This document shows positions 17,514 to 26,619 of a stretch of 64,000 bases of DNA, piece by piece (positions within the stretch are counted from its first letter, which is position 1; each line of letters starts with the position of its first letter). The stretch spans positions 74,629 to 138,628 of the forward strand of contig JBOEGO010000007.1 of NCBI GenBank assembly GCA_050633465.1, written 5' to 3'. The notes under the pieces are model-generated. The model saw nothing but the letters and a program-made list of their open reading frames with translations. It did not search any database and was not told the DNA's origin. The DNA comes from UBA3069 sp050633465. Lineage in GTDB: Bacteria > Pseudomonadota > Alphaproteobacteria > Rhodobacterales > Rhodobacteraceae. The position numbers and the translations under genes were made by a program.

Positions 17514-17564
17514 ATGATGTATCGCCTTGCCATCATCATTCGAATTACTTGCCCGGCGCTCTGA
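17514..17564 (+). CDS. Putative ileS leader peptide (isoleucine-rich)
   Basis: A 16-codon ORF, MMYRLAIIIRITCPAL then TGA. Four of five consecutive codons (17532-17546) specify isoleucine. It sits 86 bases upstream of the isoleucyl-tRNA synthetase gene on the same strand. No ribosome site precedes it. The predicted transcription start falls on its ATG, so it would be read as a leaderless message, as is known for the trp leader of Sinorhizobium. The second half overlaps the 5' arm of a strong hairpin. I infer that ribosomes pausing at the Ile codons report charged tRNA-Ile. No U-tract terminator is evident, so the output step is unclear. Confidence 0.65.
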   Translation: MMYRLAIIIRITCPAL

Positions 17565-17586
17565 TTGATCGAGCCGCCGGGACAAG
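17548..17586 (+). promoter_or_regulatory. Hairpin in the ileS leader overlapping the leader ORF stop
   Basis: Fourteen base pairs in three blocks (17548-17551 with 17583-17586, 17552-17557 with 17576-17581, 17558-17561 with 17571-17574), two single-base bulges and a nine-base loop containing the leader stop codon. A ribosome on the Ile codons would cover the 5' arm. The freed 3' arm could pair weakly downstream (CAAGG 17583-17587 with CCTTG 17615-17619). Confidence 0.5.
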
Positions 17587-17650
17587 GCGTATGGGAAACC
17601 GCGCCGACCCTCATCCTTGATTGCCAAAATGACAGAACAGGACGCAACCC

Positions 17651-20566
17651 ATGTGCGCCGACACGCCTGAATACCCCGACTACAAAGACACGTTGAACCT
17701 GCCGAAAACCGATTTTCCGATGCGCGCGGGCTTGCCCAAACGCGAACCGGAATGGTTGGCGAAATGGGCCGATATCGGCATCTATGACCGGTTGCGCGAC
17801 AAGGGGGCGGATGGATCGCGCAAGCCCTTTACCCTGCATGACGGCCCCCCCTATGCCAACGGGCATCTGCACATCGGTCACGGGCTGAACAAGATCCTAA
17901 AGGATTTTATCGTGCGTTCGCAGCAGATGATGGGGCGCGATGCGCGTTACATCCCCGGTTGGGATTGTCACGGCCTGCCGATCGAGTGGAAGATCGAGGA
18001 GCAATACCGCCAAAAAGGCAAGGACAAGGACGAGGTTCCGGTTCTGGATTTCCGTCAGGAGTGCCGCAATTTCGCCAAGGGCTGGATCGACATCCAGCGT
18101 GACGAATTCAAGCGTTTGGGTGTCACGGGCAACTGGCCCAAGCCGTATCTGACGATGGATTTCCATGCCGAGCGGGTGATCGCCGAGGAATTCATGAAGT
18201 TCCTGATGAATGGTGCGCTGTATCAGGGGTCGAAACCCGTGATGTGGTCGCCGGTGGAAAAAACCGCCCTGGCCGAGGCCGAGATCGAGTATCACGATCA
18301 CAAATCCCACACGATCTGGGTGCCGTTTGTTGTGCAGACAGCCGGTGATCTGGCCGGAGCCAAGGCGGTGATCTGGACCACGACCCCGTGGACGATCCCG
18401 TCGAACAAGGCGGTCGCCTATAACCCCAAGATTTCATATGGTTTGTATGAGGTCACGGCCACGCCGGATGAATGCTGGTGCGCGGTTGGTGATCGCTATT
18501 TGCTGGCCGATACGCTGGCGGCCGAGGTTCTGGGCAAGGCGCGGCTGGAAGACGGGCAATGGCAGCGGCAGCGCGATGTGACGGCAGATGAGCTGGCAGG
18601 GCTGGTTTTGGCGCATCCTTTTGCGGGGCAGGATTGGTCCGAAGGGTTCTGGGATTATGACGTGCCGATGATCGACGGCGACCATGTCACCGACGATGCG
18701 GGCACGGGGTTTGTGCATACTGCGCCTTCTCATGGTGCCGACGACTATGAATGTTTCGTTGCGCGGGGGTGGACCGACCGGATGACCCATAACGTGGGCG
18801 AGGAATCCGAATTCCTGCCGCATGTGCCGTTCTTTGCGGGTCTGAAAGTGCTGGATCACAAGGGCAAGGAAGGCAAGGCCAACACCGCCGTGATCGACAA
18901 ATTGGTTGCGGCGGGCGGCATCATCGCCCGTGGCCGTGTCACGCACAGCTATCCGCATTCATGGCGGTCCAAGGCGCCGGTGATTTTCCGCAATACGCCG
19001 CAATGGTTTGCCGCGATTGATAAGGAAATCGGCGGCGATGACACCTATGGCAAAACCATCCGGCAGCGGGCGCTGACATCTATCGACCAACTGGTGAAGT
19101 GGACTCCGGTCACGGGGCGCAACCGCCTGTATTCGATGATCGAAGCGCGCCCCGATTGGGTGTTGTCACGCCAACGCGCATGGGGCGTGCCGCTGACCTG
19201 TTTCACCAAGGTTGGCGCGTTGCCCACCGATGCCGATTTCCTGCTGCGCGATCCGGCTGTCAACGCCCGCATCACCGAAGCATTCGAGGCAGAGGGCGCG
19301 GATGCATGGTATAAGGACGGCGCGAAACAGCGGTTCCTTGACGGGATCGTCAACCCTGATGACTATGACCAAGTGTTTGATATTCTTGATGTCTGGTTTG
19401 ATTCCGGTTCCACCCATGCCTTTGTTCTGCGCGACCGCGAGGATGGCAGCGACGACGGGCTGGCCGATCTGTATCTGGAAGGCACCGACCAGCACCGTGG
19501 CTGGTTTCATTCATCCATGTTGCAGGCCTGTGGCACCATTGGCCGCGCCCCCTATCGCGGGGTGCTGACCCATGGGTTTACGCTGGATGAAAAGGGCATG
19601 AAGATGTCCAAATCATTGGGCAATACCATCGTGCCGGAAACGGTCGTGAAACAATATGGCGCGGATATTCTGCGCCTGTGGGTGGCGCAGACCGATTACA
19701 CCAATGACCAACGCATCGGGCCGGAAATCCTGAAAGGGGTGGCCGACAGCTACCGCCGCTTGCGTAATACGCTGCGCTTTATGCTGGGTGCTTTGTCTGC
19801 CTATCGCCCCGAGGACGAGGTGGAACTGGCCGATATGCCGGAACTGGAACAGCTGATGTTGCACCGTCTGGCCGAGCTGGATCAGGTGGTGCGCAAAGGT
19901 TACGACGCCTATGATTTTCAGGGCGTGTTTCAGGCGCTGTTCCACTTTTGCACCATTGATCTGTCGGCGTTTTATTTCGATATCCGCAAGGATGCGCTGT
20001 ATTGCGATGGCGATTCTGCAAGGCGGCGTGCGGCGCGCACGGTGATGATGCGCCTTTACGAACGGCTGACCACATGGCTGGCCCCGATCCTGACATTCAC
20101 GATGGAAGAGGTCTGGCTGGAGCGGAACCCCGGCGCGGACAGTTCGGTGCATTTGCAGGACATTCCCGAAACGCCTGCGGCATGGTTGAACCCCGAACTG
20201 GCGGCGCGCTCTGTCATGGTGCGCATGGTGCGCCGCGTCGTCACCGGCGCACTAGAGGAACACCGCCGCGACAAAACCATCGGTTCGTCGCTCGAGGCCG
20301 CGCCCGTGGTGCACCTGAGCGCGGAACTGGCGGCGATCATCACCAACCCCGAAACCTTTGCCGATCTGTGCATCACATCGGCGGTGACGCTGACAACCGA
20401 TCCCGCCCCCGAAGGTGCGTTCACCCTGCCCGACGCGGCAGGGGTGGCGGTGGTGTTTGCCAAAGCGACGGGCGAAAAATGTCAACGCTGCTGGAAAATC
20501 CTGCCCGATGTTGGCACCCACAGCCATGCGGCGACCTGCCAACGCTGCGATACGGCATTGGGGTGA
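17651..20566 (+). CDS. ileS: Isoleucyl-tRNA synthetase
   Basis: 971 residues, a full-length class I synthetase charging tRNA-Ile in the cytoplasm. The HIGH motif is HIGH at 74-77 (within GHLHIGHGLN) and KMSKS is at 651-655. The editing domain lies between (WTTTPWTIPSN and the HTAPSHGADDY region). The C-terminus ends with a zinc-binding pair CQRC...CQRC, as in the eubacterial mupirocin-sensitive type. The ATG at 17651 follows CAGGACG. Its 5' leader carries the putative Ile-rich peptide described separately. A strong terminator follows at 20588. Confidence 0.98.
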   Translation: MCADTPEYPDYKDTLNLPKTDFPMRAGLPKREPEWLAKWADIGIYDRLRDKGADGSRKPFTLHDGPPYANGHLHIGHGLNKILKDFIVRSQQMMGRDARYIPGWDCHGLPIEWKIEEQYRQKGKDKDEVPVLDFRQECRNFAKGWIDIQRDEFKRLGVTGNWPKPYLTMDFHAERVIAEEFMKFLMNGALYQGSKPVMWSPVEKTALAEAEIEYHDHKSHTIWVPFVVQTAGDLAGAKAVIWTTTPWTIPSNKAVAYNPKISYGLYEVTATPDECWCAVGDRYLLADTLAAEVLGKARLEDGQWQRQRDVTADELAGLVLAHPFAGQDWSEGFWDYDVPMIDGDHVTDDAGTGFVHTAPSHGADDYECFVARGWTDRMTHNVGEESEFLPHVPFFAGLKVLDHKGKEGKANTAVIDKLVAAGGIIARGRVTHSYPHSWRSKAPVIFRNTPQWFAAIDKEIGGDDTYGKTIRQRALTSIDQLVKWTPVTGRNRLYSMIEARPDWVLSRQRAWGVPLTCFTKVGALPTDADFLLRDPAVNARITEAFEAEGADAWYKDGAKQRFLDGIVNPDDYDQVFDILDVWFDSGSTHAFVLRDREDGSDDGLADLYLEGTDQHRGWFHSSMLQACGTIGRAPYRGVLTHGFTLDEKGMKMSKSLGNTIVPETVVKQYGADILRLWVAQTDYTNDQRIGPEILKGVADSYRRLRNTLRFMLGALSAYRPEDEVELADMPELEQLMLHRLAELDQVVRKGYDAYDFQGVFQALFHFCTIDLSAFYFDIRKDALYCDGDSARRRAARTVMMRLYERLTTWLAPILTFTMEEVWLERNPGADSSVHLQDIPETPAAWLNPELAARSVMVRMVRRVVTGALEEHRRDKTIGSSLEAAPVVHLSAELAAIITNPETFADLCITSAVTLTTDPAPEGAFTLPDAAGVAVVFAKATGEKCQRCWKILPDVGTHSHAATCQRCDTALG

Positions 20567-20587
20567 TCCGACCCGAATGATGCGGAT

Positions 20588-20618
20588 AAAGGGCGGTGCT
20601 GTTGTGCCGCCCTTTTTT
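20588..20618 (+). terminator. Rho-independent terminator of ileS
   Basis: Nine-bp perfect stem AAAGGGCGG (20588-20596) with CCGCCCTTT (20607-20615), followed by TTT, 22 bases after the ileS stop. Confidence 0.9.
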
Positions 20619-20648
20619 CGTGGGGCTGATCGGGCTATGCTTCGGGCC

Positions 20649-21101
20649 ATGAACAAGTTGAGTTTCGACACCCCCACGGGCCGGTTCACACTGGTCGAAA
20701 GCGACGATCAAATCGTCGCGGCGGGTTGGGGCATGGAGGAGGGATCAAAGGCCTCGCCCCTGCTGGTCGCGGCACAGTCGCAGATCATGCGATACTTTAG
20801 CCATGACTTGCAGGTATTTGATTTGCCGCTGAAAATGGCCGGTGGGCTGACGGGGCAGGTGGGCGCGCTGATGTTGGCGATCCCGCTGGGGGAGACCCGC
20901 ACCTATGGTGATCTGGCGCGCGATTTGGCAATGCCTGCACAGGCGATCGGGCAGGCCTGTGGTGCCAATCCGATTCCGCTGATCATTCCCTGCCATCGCA
21001 TATTATCGGCCAGCGGTTTGGGCGGGTTTTCCGGCGCGGGCGGGGTCGAAACCAAGGTCGCATTGTTGCGTCATGAGGGCGCGGCAGGGCTGTTGATTTA
21101 A
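20649..21101 (+). CDS. Ogt/MGMT-type methylated-DNA cysteine S-methyltransferase
   Basis: 150 residues. The catalytic PCHR is at 114-117 (C115), inside NPIPLIIPCHRIL, and a C-terminal LLRHEG block is present, so this is the single-domain DNA-repair methyltransferase. Such enzymes take an O6-methyl group from guanine onto their own Cys. The helix-turn-helix usually reads A-R-A-V/I-G with the arginine finger; here it reads PAQAIG, with Gln98 in its place. The start is ATG 20649 or the in-frame ATG 20637 four codons earlier. It ends in a four-base convergent overlap with pcs. Confidence 0.85.
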   Translation: MNKLSFDTPTGRFTLVESDDQIVAAGWGMEEGSKASPLLVAAQSQIMRYFSHDLQVFDLPLKMAGGLTGQVGALMLAIPLGETRTYGDLARDLAMPAQAIGQACGANPIPLIIPCHRILSASGLGGFSGAGGVETKVALLRHEGAAGLLI

Positions 21102-21793
21102 CCGTCTTTGCCATAGATCACCTGCTGCGCGATCCCCGCGACCAACAGATAGACCGAGGTCACGATCAACCCCCAATGCGCCCAGCTTTGCGGGTGGAAA
21201 TCGACCCAAGCGGCCCAGGCTGCGAAAAAGGTCCATGCCAGTGCCATCGGCAGGGTAAGATTGCGCCAGCGATCCGTGCGCACGGGATGGACGAATTTCA
21301 ACGGCACGAACATCGCCGCCGCCAGCACCGTGACCAACACAAGGCTGACATAGAAATCGGGTTTCAGTGCGAACAGCACCAGCACCAGCATGTTCCAGCA
21401 CCCCGGAAAGCCGGAGAATGAATTATCCTTGGTTTTCATGCGGGTATCGGCAAAATACATGGCCGAGGCAAAGGTGATCACGATGATCGCCACCCAGCCG
21501 GTCCACCCCGGCAGCAGCCCCGATTTGAACAGGGCAAAGGCGGGGATGAACACATAGGTCAGGTAGTCGATGATCAGATCCAGCAACACCCCGTCAAAGG
21601 TTTTCGCGTTGGTTTTCACATCATAGCGGCGCGCCAGCGGCCCGTCGATGCCATCGACAAAAAACGCCACCACCAGCCACAGGAACATCACCGCCCATTT
21701 GCCATCCACCGCGGCCAGCATCGCCAGCATGGCAAATACCGCGCCCGTGGCGGTCAACAGGTGGACAAGATGGGCCTTGATGGTAAGGGGCAT
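21098..21793 (-). CDS. pcs: Phosphatidylcholine synthase
   Basis: 231 residues with about eight membrane helices, a CDP-alcohol phosphatidyltransferase. The signature DGIDGPLARRYDV...KTFDGVLLD (about 47-73) fits the DGx2AR-x7/8-Gx3Dx3D family motif in the variant used by Pcs. It condenses CDP-diacylglycerol with choline to make phosphatidylcholine directly, a route found in Rhizobiales and Rhodobacterales. Inner membrane. It follows xerC on the minus strand by 56 bases and may share its transcript. Confidence 0.88.
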   Translation of the reverse strand: MPLTIKAHLVHLLTATGAVFAMLAMLAAVDGKWAVMFLWLVVAFFVDGIDGPLARRYDVKTNAKTFDGVLLDLIIDYLTYVFIPAFALFKSGLLPGWTGWVAIIVITFASAMYFADTRMKTKDNSFSGFPGCWNMLVLVLFALKPDFYVSLVLVTVLAAAMFVPLKFVHPVRTDRWRNLTLPMALAWTFFAAWAAWVDFHPQSWAHWGLIVTSVYLLVAGIAQQVIYGKDG

Positions 21794-21849
21794 GGGGTCA
21801 ATTCGCCTGTATTACAATGGGTGCGGGGTAGCGGCCTGTGCGGGCTTGG

Positions 21850-22779
21850 TCAACCCTTGCCGCCAGCAGCGCGGGGGTGGGTGCTGTCGTATACTTCGAG
21901 CAGGCGAACGGTATCGACACCGGTATAGTTTTGCGTTGTCGACAGCGAGGCATGGCCCAGCAATTCCTGAATCGCGCGCAGGTCACCGCCCGCATTCAAC
22001 AGATGCGTGGCAAAGCTGTGGCGCATGGCGTGGGGGGTGACCGATGCGGGCAGGCCCAGTTGCATCCGCGCCTGTTCCGTCACCTTTTGCACCATGCGCG
22101 GGGCCAATGCGCCGCCGCGTTTGCCGCGAAACAGCGGCGCGTCGGGTTCAACCGGCCAAGGGCACAGGCGCAGGTAATCCTGCACCGCGCGCCGTGCCAC
22201 GGGGACGACGGGCACGATGCGTTCTTTGCCGCCCTTGCCGGTGATGCGGATGACCTCGGCCAATGGGGCATCGCTGCCCTTTAGGGACAGTGCCTCGGAT
22301 ATGCGCAAGCCGCAGCCGTATAGCAGGGTCATCACGGCGCTGTCGCGTGCGCCGATCCAGCCCTGATCGGATTGCAATTCGACCTGCGAAATCATGTCGC
22401 GCGCGGCGTCTTCGGCCAGGGGGCGGGGCAGTTTGCGCGGGAATTTAGGGGCGCGGGCCGATAAAACGGCAGTGGGGTCAAAGCCTTCGCGGTCAGACAG
22501 CCAGCGGATGAATGATTTCACCGCCGACAATTTGCGCGCCATTGAACGCGGGCTGATGCCGTCGGCGCGACCGGCCGCCATCCATGCGCGCATATCGCGC
22601 ACCGATAGGGACGACAGCGGGCCAATGCCCTGCGCCTCGCCCTTGTAACCTGTTATAAACGCTAAAAAATCCGCCACATCGCGCCCATAGGCATCAATGG
22701 TGTTTTGGGATGCGCCTTTTAGCGCGGTCTGCGCATCCAGCCAGCCCGCCATCGCATCGCGTGCGGCGGGGGAAATCAC
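21850..22779 (-). CDS. xerC: Tyrosine recombinase XerC
   Basis: 309 residues. An N-terminal SAM-like core-binding domain (about 10-100) precedes the catalytic domain. The full set of active-site residues is present: R159 (GCGLRISEAL), K182 (GKGGKER), H250 and R253 (HAMRHSFATHLL), H276 (LLGHASLSTTQ) and the nucleophile Y285. It resolves chromosome dimers at dif together with XerD at the septum. Its start overlaps the DUF484 stop by four bases. DUF484-xerC adjacency is also seen in enterobacteria, which favours XerC over XerD. Confidence 0.93.
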   Translation of the reverse strand: MISPAARDAMAGWLDAQTALKGASQNTIDAYGRDVADFLAFITGYKGEAQGIGPLSSLSVRDMRAWMAAGRADGISPRSMARKLSAVKSFIRWLSDREGFDPTAVLSARAPKFPRKLPRPLAEDAARDMISQVELQSDQGWIGARDSAVMTLLYGCGLRISEALSLKGSDAPLAEVIRITGKGGKERIVPVVPVARRAVQDYLRLCPWPVEPDAPLFRGKRGGALAPRMVQKVTEQARMQLGLPASVTPHAMRHSFATHLLNAGGDLRAIQELLGHASLSTTQNYTGVDTVRLLEVYDSTHPRAAGGKG

Positions 22780-23483
22780 GACAGCCAGCGGCGCATGGCC
22801 CGTTCGAACACACCCGCGAAAAACGCCAGCAAATCCGTGCCTTGCGATGGGGCGAACTGGTGCGGGTCCTCGACCCCCATGACCAACATGCCGGGCAGGC
22901 GGCCCGCGCCGAAATCAAGGCGCAAGCAGGCCTCGGAACGCACCCATGATGCCTTGTCGCCGTAAATCGCGGGCGATCCTTCCTGCATCTGGCGCAGGGT
23001 GACCTGACGCACAGGCAGATCGCGCCCGCCGGTCAGGTAATCCTGAATGAAACCGGGTTCGGCCACGGACAACACGTCGCCCAACCGCATCACAGCGGGG
23101 TCTTTGTCGTTTTGCACGGATTCCAGCACCAGACGCACCGCATCGACGCGCAAAATATCGGCCACTTCGCTGCCCAACCCCTTGAGGAACTGTTCAAAGG
23201 ACACCGGATCCAGCATTTTCAGAATGGCGCGATGCACCTGATTGGTGCCTGCCAGATTTTCATAGGCGGCGGCGATGACACCGCGATGGGTATCCTCCAG
23301 CCGGTCCAGACGTGCCTCCAGACGATCCATCGCGATGCCGCGCAGATCAACGATATTGCCGCCCATGGCGCGTTCGTTCGCGGCGATCAGGGCGCGCATA
23401 AGGTCTTGATCTTCTAGGATAACATCGGGCTGCGCGATGATTTTTTCGCGCAATTGATCGTCCATCTTGGGATTGCTGCTCAT
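22776..23483 (-). CDS. DUF484 family protein (GAF-like)
   Basis: 235 residues. A helical N-terminal segment (MSSNPKMDDQLREKIIAQPDVILEDQDLMRAL) precedes a GAF-like domain (about 85-230). The family has no assigned function but is consistently next to xerC, with which it overlaps by four bases here (ATGA). The frame opens earlier at 23540. The ATG at 23483 follows AGAGGCAGG and matches the family start. No signal peptide or membrane helix. Confidence 0.88.
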   Translation of the reverse strand: MSSNPKMDDQLREKIIAQPDVILEDQDLMRALIAANERAMGGNIVDLRGIAMDRLEARLDRLEDTHRGVIAAAYENLAGTNQVHRAILKMLDPVSFEQFLKGLGSEVADILRVDAVRLVLESVQNDKDPAVMRLGDVLSVAEPGFIQDYLTGGRDLPVRQVTLRQMQEGSPAIYGDKASWVRSEACLRLDFGAGRLPGMLVMGVEDPHQFAPSQGTDLLAFFAGVFERAMRRWLS

Positions 23484-23595
23484 GCCTGCCTCTTTATTCG
23501 TTGCCACCAGCCTAACAGAAGGTCGGCGGTTTTTGCGCATTTATTGCGGATTTTCCCCCAAATGCCGTGCTGTGTTGCGGCCTGTCAACGCAAAA

Positions 23596-23621
23596 GCCCC
23601 GGCGCATTGTGCGGCCGGGGC
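23596..23621 (-). terminator. Terminator downstream of transaldolase
   Basis: GCCCCGGC (23596-23603) pairs with GCCGGGGC (23614-23621) around a 10-base loop. On the minus strand it is followed by TTTTG. It lies 44 bases past the transaldolase stop. Confidence 0.7.
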
Positions 23622-23664
23622 AATATGTTGTGTCGCGGTGACGCTGTATCGCGTCGGGTCGGTG

Positions 23665-24318
23665 TTACAGGATTTTTTGGCCGGTCTTGGCCCAATCGGC
23701 CATAAAGGCATCCAGCCCCTTGTCGGTCAGCGGGTGGTTGGCCAGCGCCTTGATCACGGCGGGGGGCGCGGTGATCACATCGGCACCCAACAGCGCGCAT
23801 TCCTGCACATGGTTGGCCGACCGGATCGATGCCGCCAGAATTTCGGTGCCAAAATCATAGTTGTCATAGATGGTGCGGATGTCTTCGATCAATTGCATCC
23901 CGTCCAGCGCGATATCATCCAAACGGCCAATGAAGGGGCTGATGAATGTCGCGCCCGCCTTGGCCGCGATCAGCGCCTGATTGGCGGAAAAACACAGGGT
24001 CACGTTGACCATGAACCCTTCGCCCGACAGCACGCGGCAGGTTTTCAACCCGGCCCATGTCAGCGGCACCTTTACGGCGATATTGTCGGCGATAGCGGCC
24101 AGTTTTCGCCCTTCGGCCAGCATGTCGTCAAATTCGGTTGCGACCACTTCGGCCGATACCGGGCCATCGACCAGCGCGGCGATTTCTTTGGTCACTTCGA
24201 TGATGTCGCGGCCCGATTTCATGATCAGCGAGGGGTTGGTGGTGACGCCATCCACCATGCCCAGATCGTTCAGTTCTGCGATTGCGTCGATCTCGGCCGT
24301 GTCTACAAAGAATTTCAT
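23665..24318 (-). CDS. tal: Transaldolase / fructose-6-phosphate aldolase family
   Basis: 217 residues, the short (subfamily 3B-type) transaldolase. The Schiff-base lysine is K83 in IAVKVPLT. GVTTNPSLI (24-32) and SPFIGR are the other family blocks. It moves the dihydroxyacetone unit between sugar phosphates in the non-oxidative pentose phosphate pathway; some members act as F6P aldolases, which cannot be excluded. Cytoplasmic. It is a single gene divergent from priA by 90 bases and ends at its own terminator. Confidence 0.92.
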   Translation of the reverse strand: MKFFVDTAEIDAIAELNDLGMVDGVTTNPSLIMKSGRDIIEVTKEIAALVDGPVSAEVVATEFDDMLAEGRKLAAIADNIAVKVPLTWAGLKTCRVLSGEGFMVNVTLCFSANQALIAAKAGATFISPFIGRLDDIALDGMQLIEDIRTIYDNYDFGTEILAASIRSANHVQECALLGADVITAPPAVIKALANHPLTDKGLDAFMADWAKTGQKIL

Positions 24319-24408
24319 GGTTCTGCCCCTTGGGTGGTTGGACTTTGCTTGGTTAAGCCTTTACCCCATGGGCACGTTTCCCGAAACCCTTTTCCGCCTA
24401 AGGACCGC

Positions 24409-26601
24409 GTGTTGCAGGACTATTTCGACCATGGCGAACTGGTAGGCGTGTTGACCACGCAGCCGCTGGACCGCGTGCTGGATTACCGCGCACCCGAAGG
24501 CGGCTGCCATTCGGGTGCTTTTGTCGAGGTGCCACTGGGGCCGCGCAAGGTGTTGGGCGTGGTCTGGGGCAAGGGGCAGGGCGATTGGGATATTGCCAAG
24601 GTGCGGTCGGTCATTCGGGTGCTGGATGTCGCCCCGATGCGCGGCGAATTGCGCGATTTCATTATACGGTCGGCGGATTACACCATGACGCCGCTGGCGG
24701 CGATGTTGCGGCTGGCGACCCGTGCGCCGGGCTTGGGTGACCCGCCATCGATGCGCAAGGTGTTTCGCATGGGAACCGGAACGCCGGATCGGGTGACGGC
24801 GGCGCGCACGCGGGTATTGGGTGTGCTGCGCGAATATGGCGGGCTGGCCTTCACGCTCAAGGAACTGGCGGATCAGGCAGGGGTCACGCCATCGGTGGTC
24901 AAGGGGCTGGTGACGCAGGGCGCGGTGCAGGAACAGGACACCCCCCGCGATGTGCCATTCGCGCCGCTGGACCCGTTGCATGCGGGCAAGGATCTGACCG
25001 AGGATCAGGCCGCAGGCGCGGCGGCCCTGCGGGCGGGGGTTGCCTCGGGGCGCTATGGCACCACCCTGCTGCGCGGTGTCACCGGATCGGGCAAAACCGA
25101 GGTCTATCTGGAAGCCGTGGCCGAATGTCTGGCGCAAGGGCGACAGGCACTGGTGCTGCTGCCCGAAATCGCCCTGACCGCCGAATTCATCACCCGGGTC
25201 GAGGCACGGTTTGGCGCACGCCCCGCCGAATGGCATTCGGGTGTGACCATGACCGAACGTCGCCGCATCTGGAAAATGGTCGGGCAGGGGGGGGCGCAGA
25301 TGGTTGTGGGGGCGCGGTCGTCCCTGTTTCTGCCGTTCATGGATTTAGGATTGATCGTTGTCGATGAAGAACACGACACGTCCTATAAACAAGAGGATGG
25401 CGTGCTGTATCACGCCCGCGATATGGCGGTGTTGCGGGCATCGCTTTGTGATGCGCGGGTGGTTCTGGCCTCGGCCACGCCATCACTGGAAAGCTGGGCC
25501 AATGCCGAGGCGGGCAAATACCAGCGGTTGGACCTGACGGCGCGGTTTGGTGAATCGGTTTTGCCGGATATGAAGGCACTGGATATGCGGCGCGAAAACC
25601 TGCCCTCGGGGCGGTGGATATCGGGCGCGCTGCAAACGGCGGTGCAACAGCGGATCGCAAGGGGTGAACAGTCGCTGCTGTTTATCAACCGGCGCGGCTA
25701 TGCCCCGGTCACGATCTGCCGCGCCTGCGGGCATCAGATCGGCTGTGACCATTGTGATGCGATGATGGTGGAACACCGGTTTTTGAAACGGCTGGTCTGT
25801 CATCAATGCGGCGAAACCAAACCCATGCCCGAGGCCTGCCCGTCCTGCGAGGTCGAGGGCAAGCTGGCCCCCGTCGGCCCCGGAGTGGAGCGCCTGACCG
25901 AAGAGGCCACGGCCCTGTTCCCCGATGCCAATGTGGTGACGCTCAGCTCGGATATGTATGCATCCGCCCGCGCCCTAAAGGAGGAAATCGCGCGCATCGC
26001 CCATGGTGATGTGGACCTGATCATTGGCACGCAACTGGTGGCCAAGGGGCATAATTTTCCGCGCCTGACGCTGGTCGGAGTGATCGACGCCGATCTGGGG
26101 TTGCAAGGGTCCGACCTGCGCGCGGCAGAACGCACGTTTCAACTGATGCGGCAGGTGGCGGGGCGGGCGGGCCGCGCCGAAAAACGCGGTGTGGCATTGC
26201 TGCAAACCTATCAACCCGAACACCCCGTGATCCGCGCCATTCTGGCAGGGGACGAGGTCGGGTTCTGGACCGCCGAATCCGACGAGCGCCGCCTTGCAGG
26301 GGTGCCCCCCTTTGGCCGTATGGCGGGCATCATCCTGTCATCCCCTGACCCTCAGGCGGTGTTTGATCTGGGGAATGACATGGCGCGGCGCGACGGCCCC
26401 CTGCGCCAGATCAATGCGCAGGTGTTCGGCCCCGCACCCGCCCCAATTGCGCGCATAAGGGGGCGGCACCGTGTGCGCCTGTTGGTCAAGGCCGACAAAG
26501 GCGTGGCGCTGCAACCGGCGCTGAAACGCTGGATCGCGCAGTTCCGTCTGCCACGCGAGGCCCGCCTCGCTGTGGATATCGACCCGCAAAGTTTTTATTG
26601 A
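24409..26601 (+). CDS. priA: Primosomal protein N' (replication restart helicase PriA)
   Basis: About 730 residues. The DEAH-type helicase reloads the replisome at stalled forks. In order there are the 3'-end DNA-binding N-domain (VLTTQPLDRVLDY), the Walker A GVTGSGKTEVY, the DEEH box VVDEEHDTSYKQ, and a zinc module of four CxxC pairs (CRAC, CDHC, CHQC, CPSC). The C-terminal helicase block has GTQLVAKGHNFP. The open frame runs back to 23467 across the transaldolase, which is spurious. AAGGA at 24400 points to GTG 24409 or TTG 24412; no ATG fits. Divergent from tal. Confidence 0.95.
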   Translation: MLQDYFDHGELVGVLTTQPLDRVLDYRAPEGGCHSGAFVEVPLGPRKVLGVVWGKGQGDWDIAKVRSVIRVLDVAPMRGELRDFIIRSADYTMTPLAAMLRLATRAPGLGDPPSMRKVFRMGTGTPDRVTAARTRVLGVLREYGGLAFTLKELADQAGVTPSVVKGLVTQGAVQEQDTPRDVPFAPLDPLHAGKDLTEDQAAGAAALRAGVASGRYGTTLLRGVTGSGKTEVYLEAVAECLAQGRQALVLLPEIALTAEFITRVEARFGARPAEWHSGVTMTERRRIWKMVGQGGAQMVVGARSSLFLPFMDLGLIVVDEEHDTSYKQEDGVLYHARDMAVLRASLCDARVVLASATPSLESWANAEAGKYQRLDLTARFGESVLPDMKALDMRRENLPSGRWISGALQTAVQQRIARGEQSLLFINRRGYAPVTICRACGHQIGCDHCDAMMVEHRFLKRLVCHQCGETKPMPEACPSCEVEGKLAPVGPGVERLTEEATALFPDANVVTLSSDMYASARALKEEIARIAHGDVDLIIGTQLVAKGHNFPRLTLVGVIDADLGLQGSDLRAAERTFQLMRQVAGRAGRAEKRGVALLQTYQPEHPVIRAILAGDEVGFWTAESDERRLAGVPPFGRMAGIILSSPDPQAVFDLGNDMARRDGPLRQINAQVFGPAPAPIARIRGRHRVRLLVKADKGVALQPALKRWIAQFRLPREARLAVDIDPQSFY

Positions 26602-26619
26602 TGATCTGCCTTGCCAGCA

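Noticed and set aside
17514..17650. T-box riboswitch in front of ileS
   Set aside because: No specifier loop, no T-box sequence and no terminator/antiterminator pair; also rare outside Gram-positive bacteria. The Ile-rich ORF is a better explanation.
23467..24408. 942-base 5' extension of priA
   Set aside because: Runs antisense through the transaldolase gene; PriA homology begins only at 24409 or 24412, where AAGGA lies upstream.
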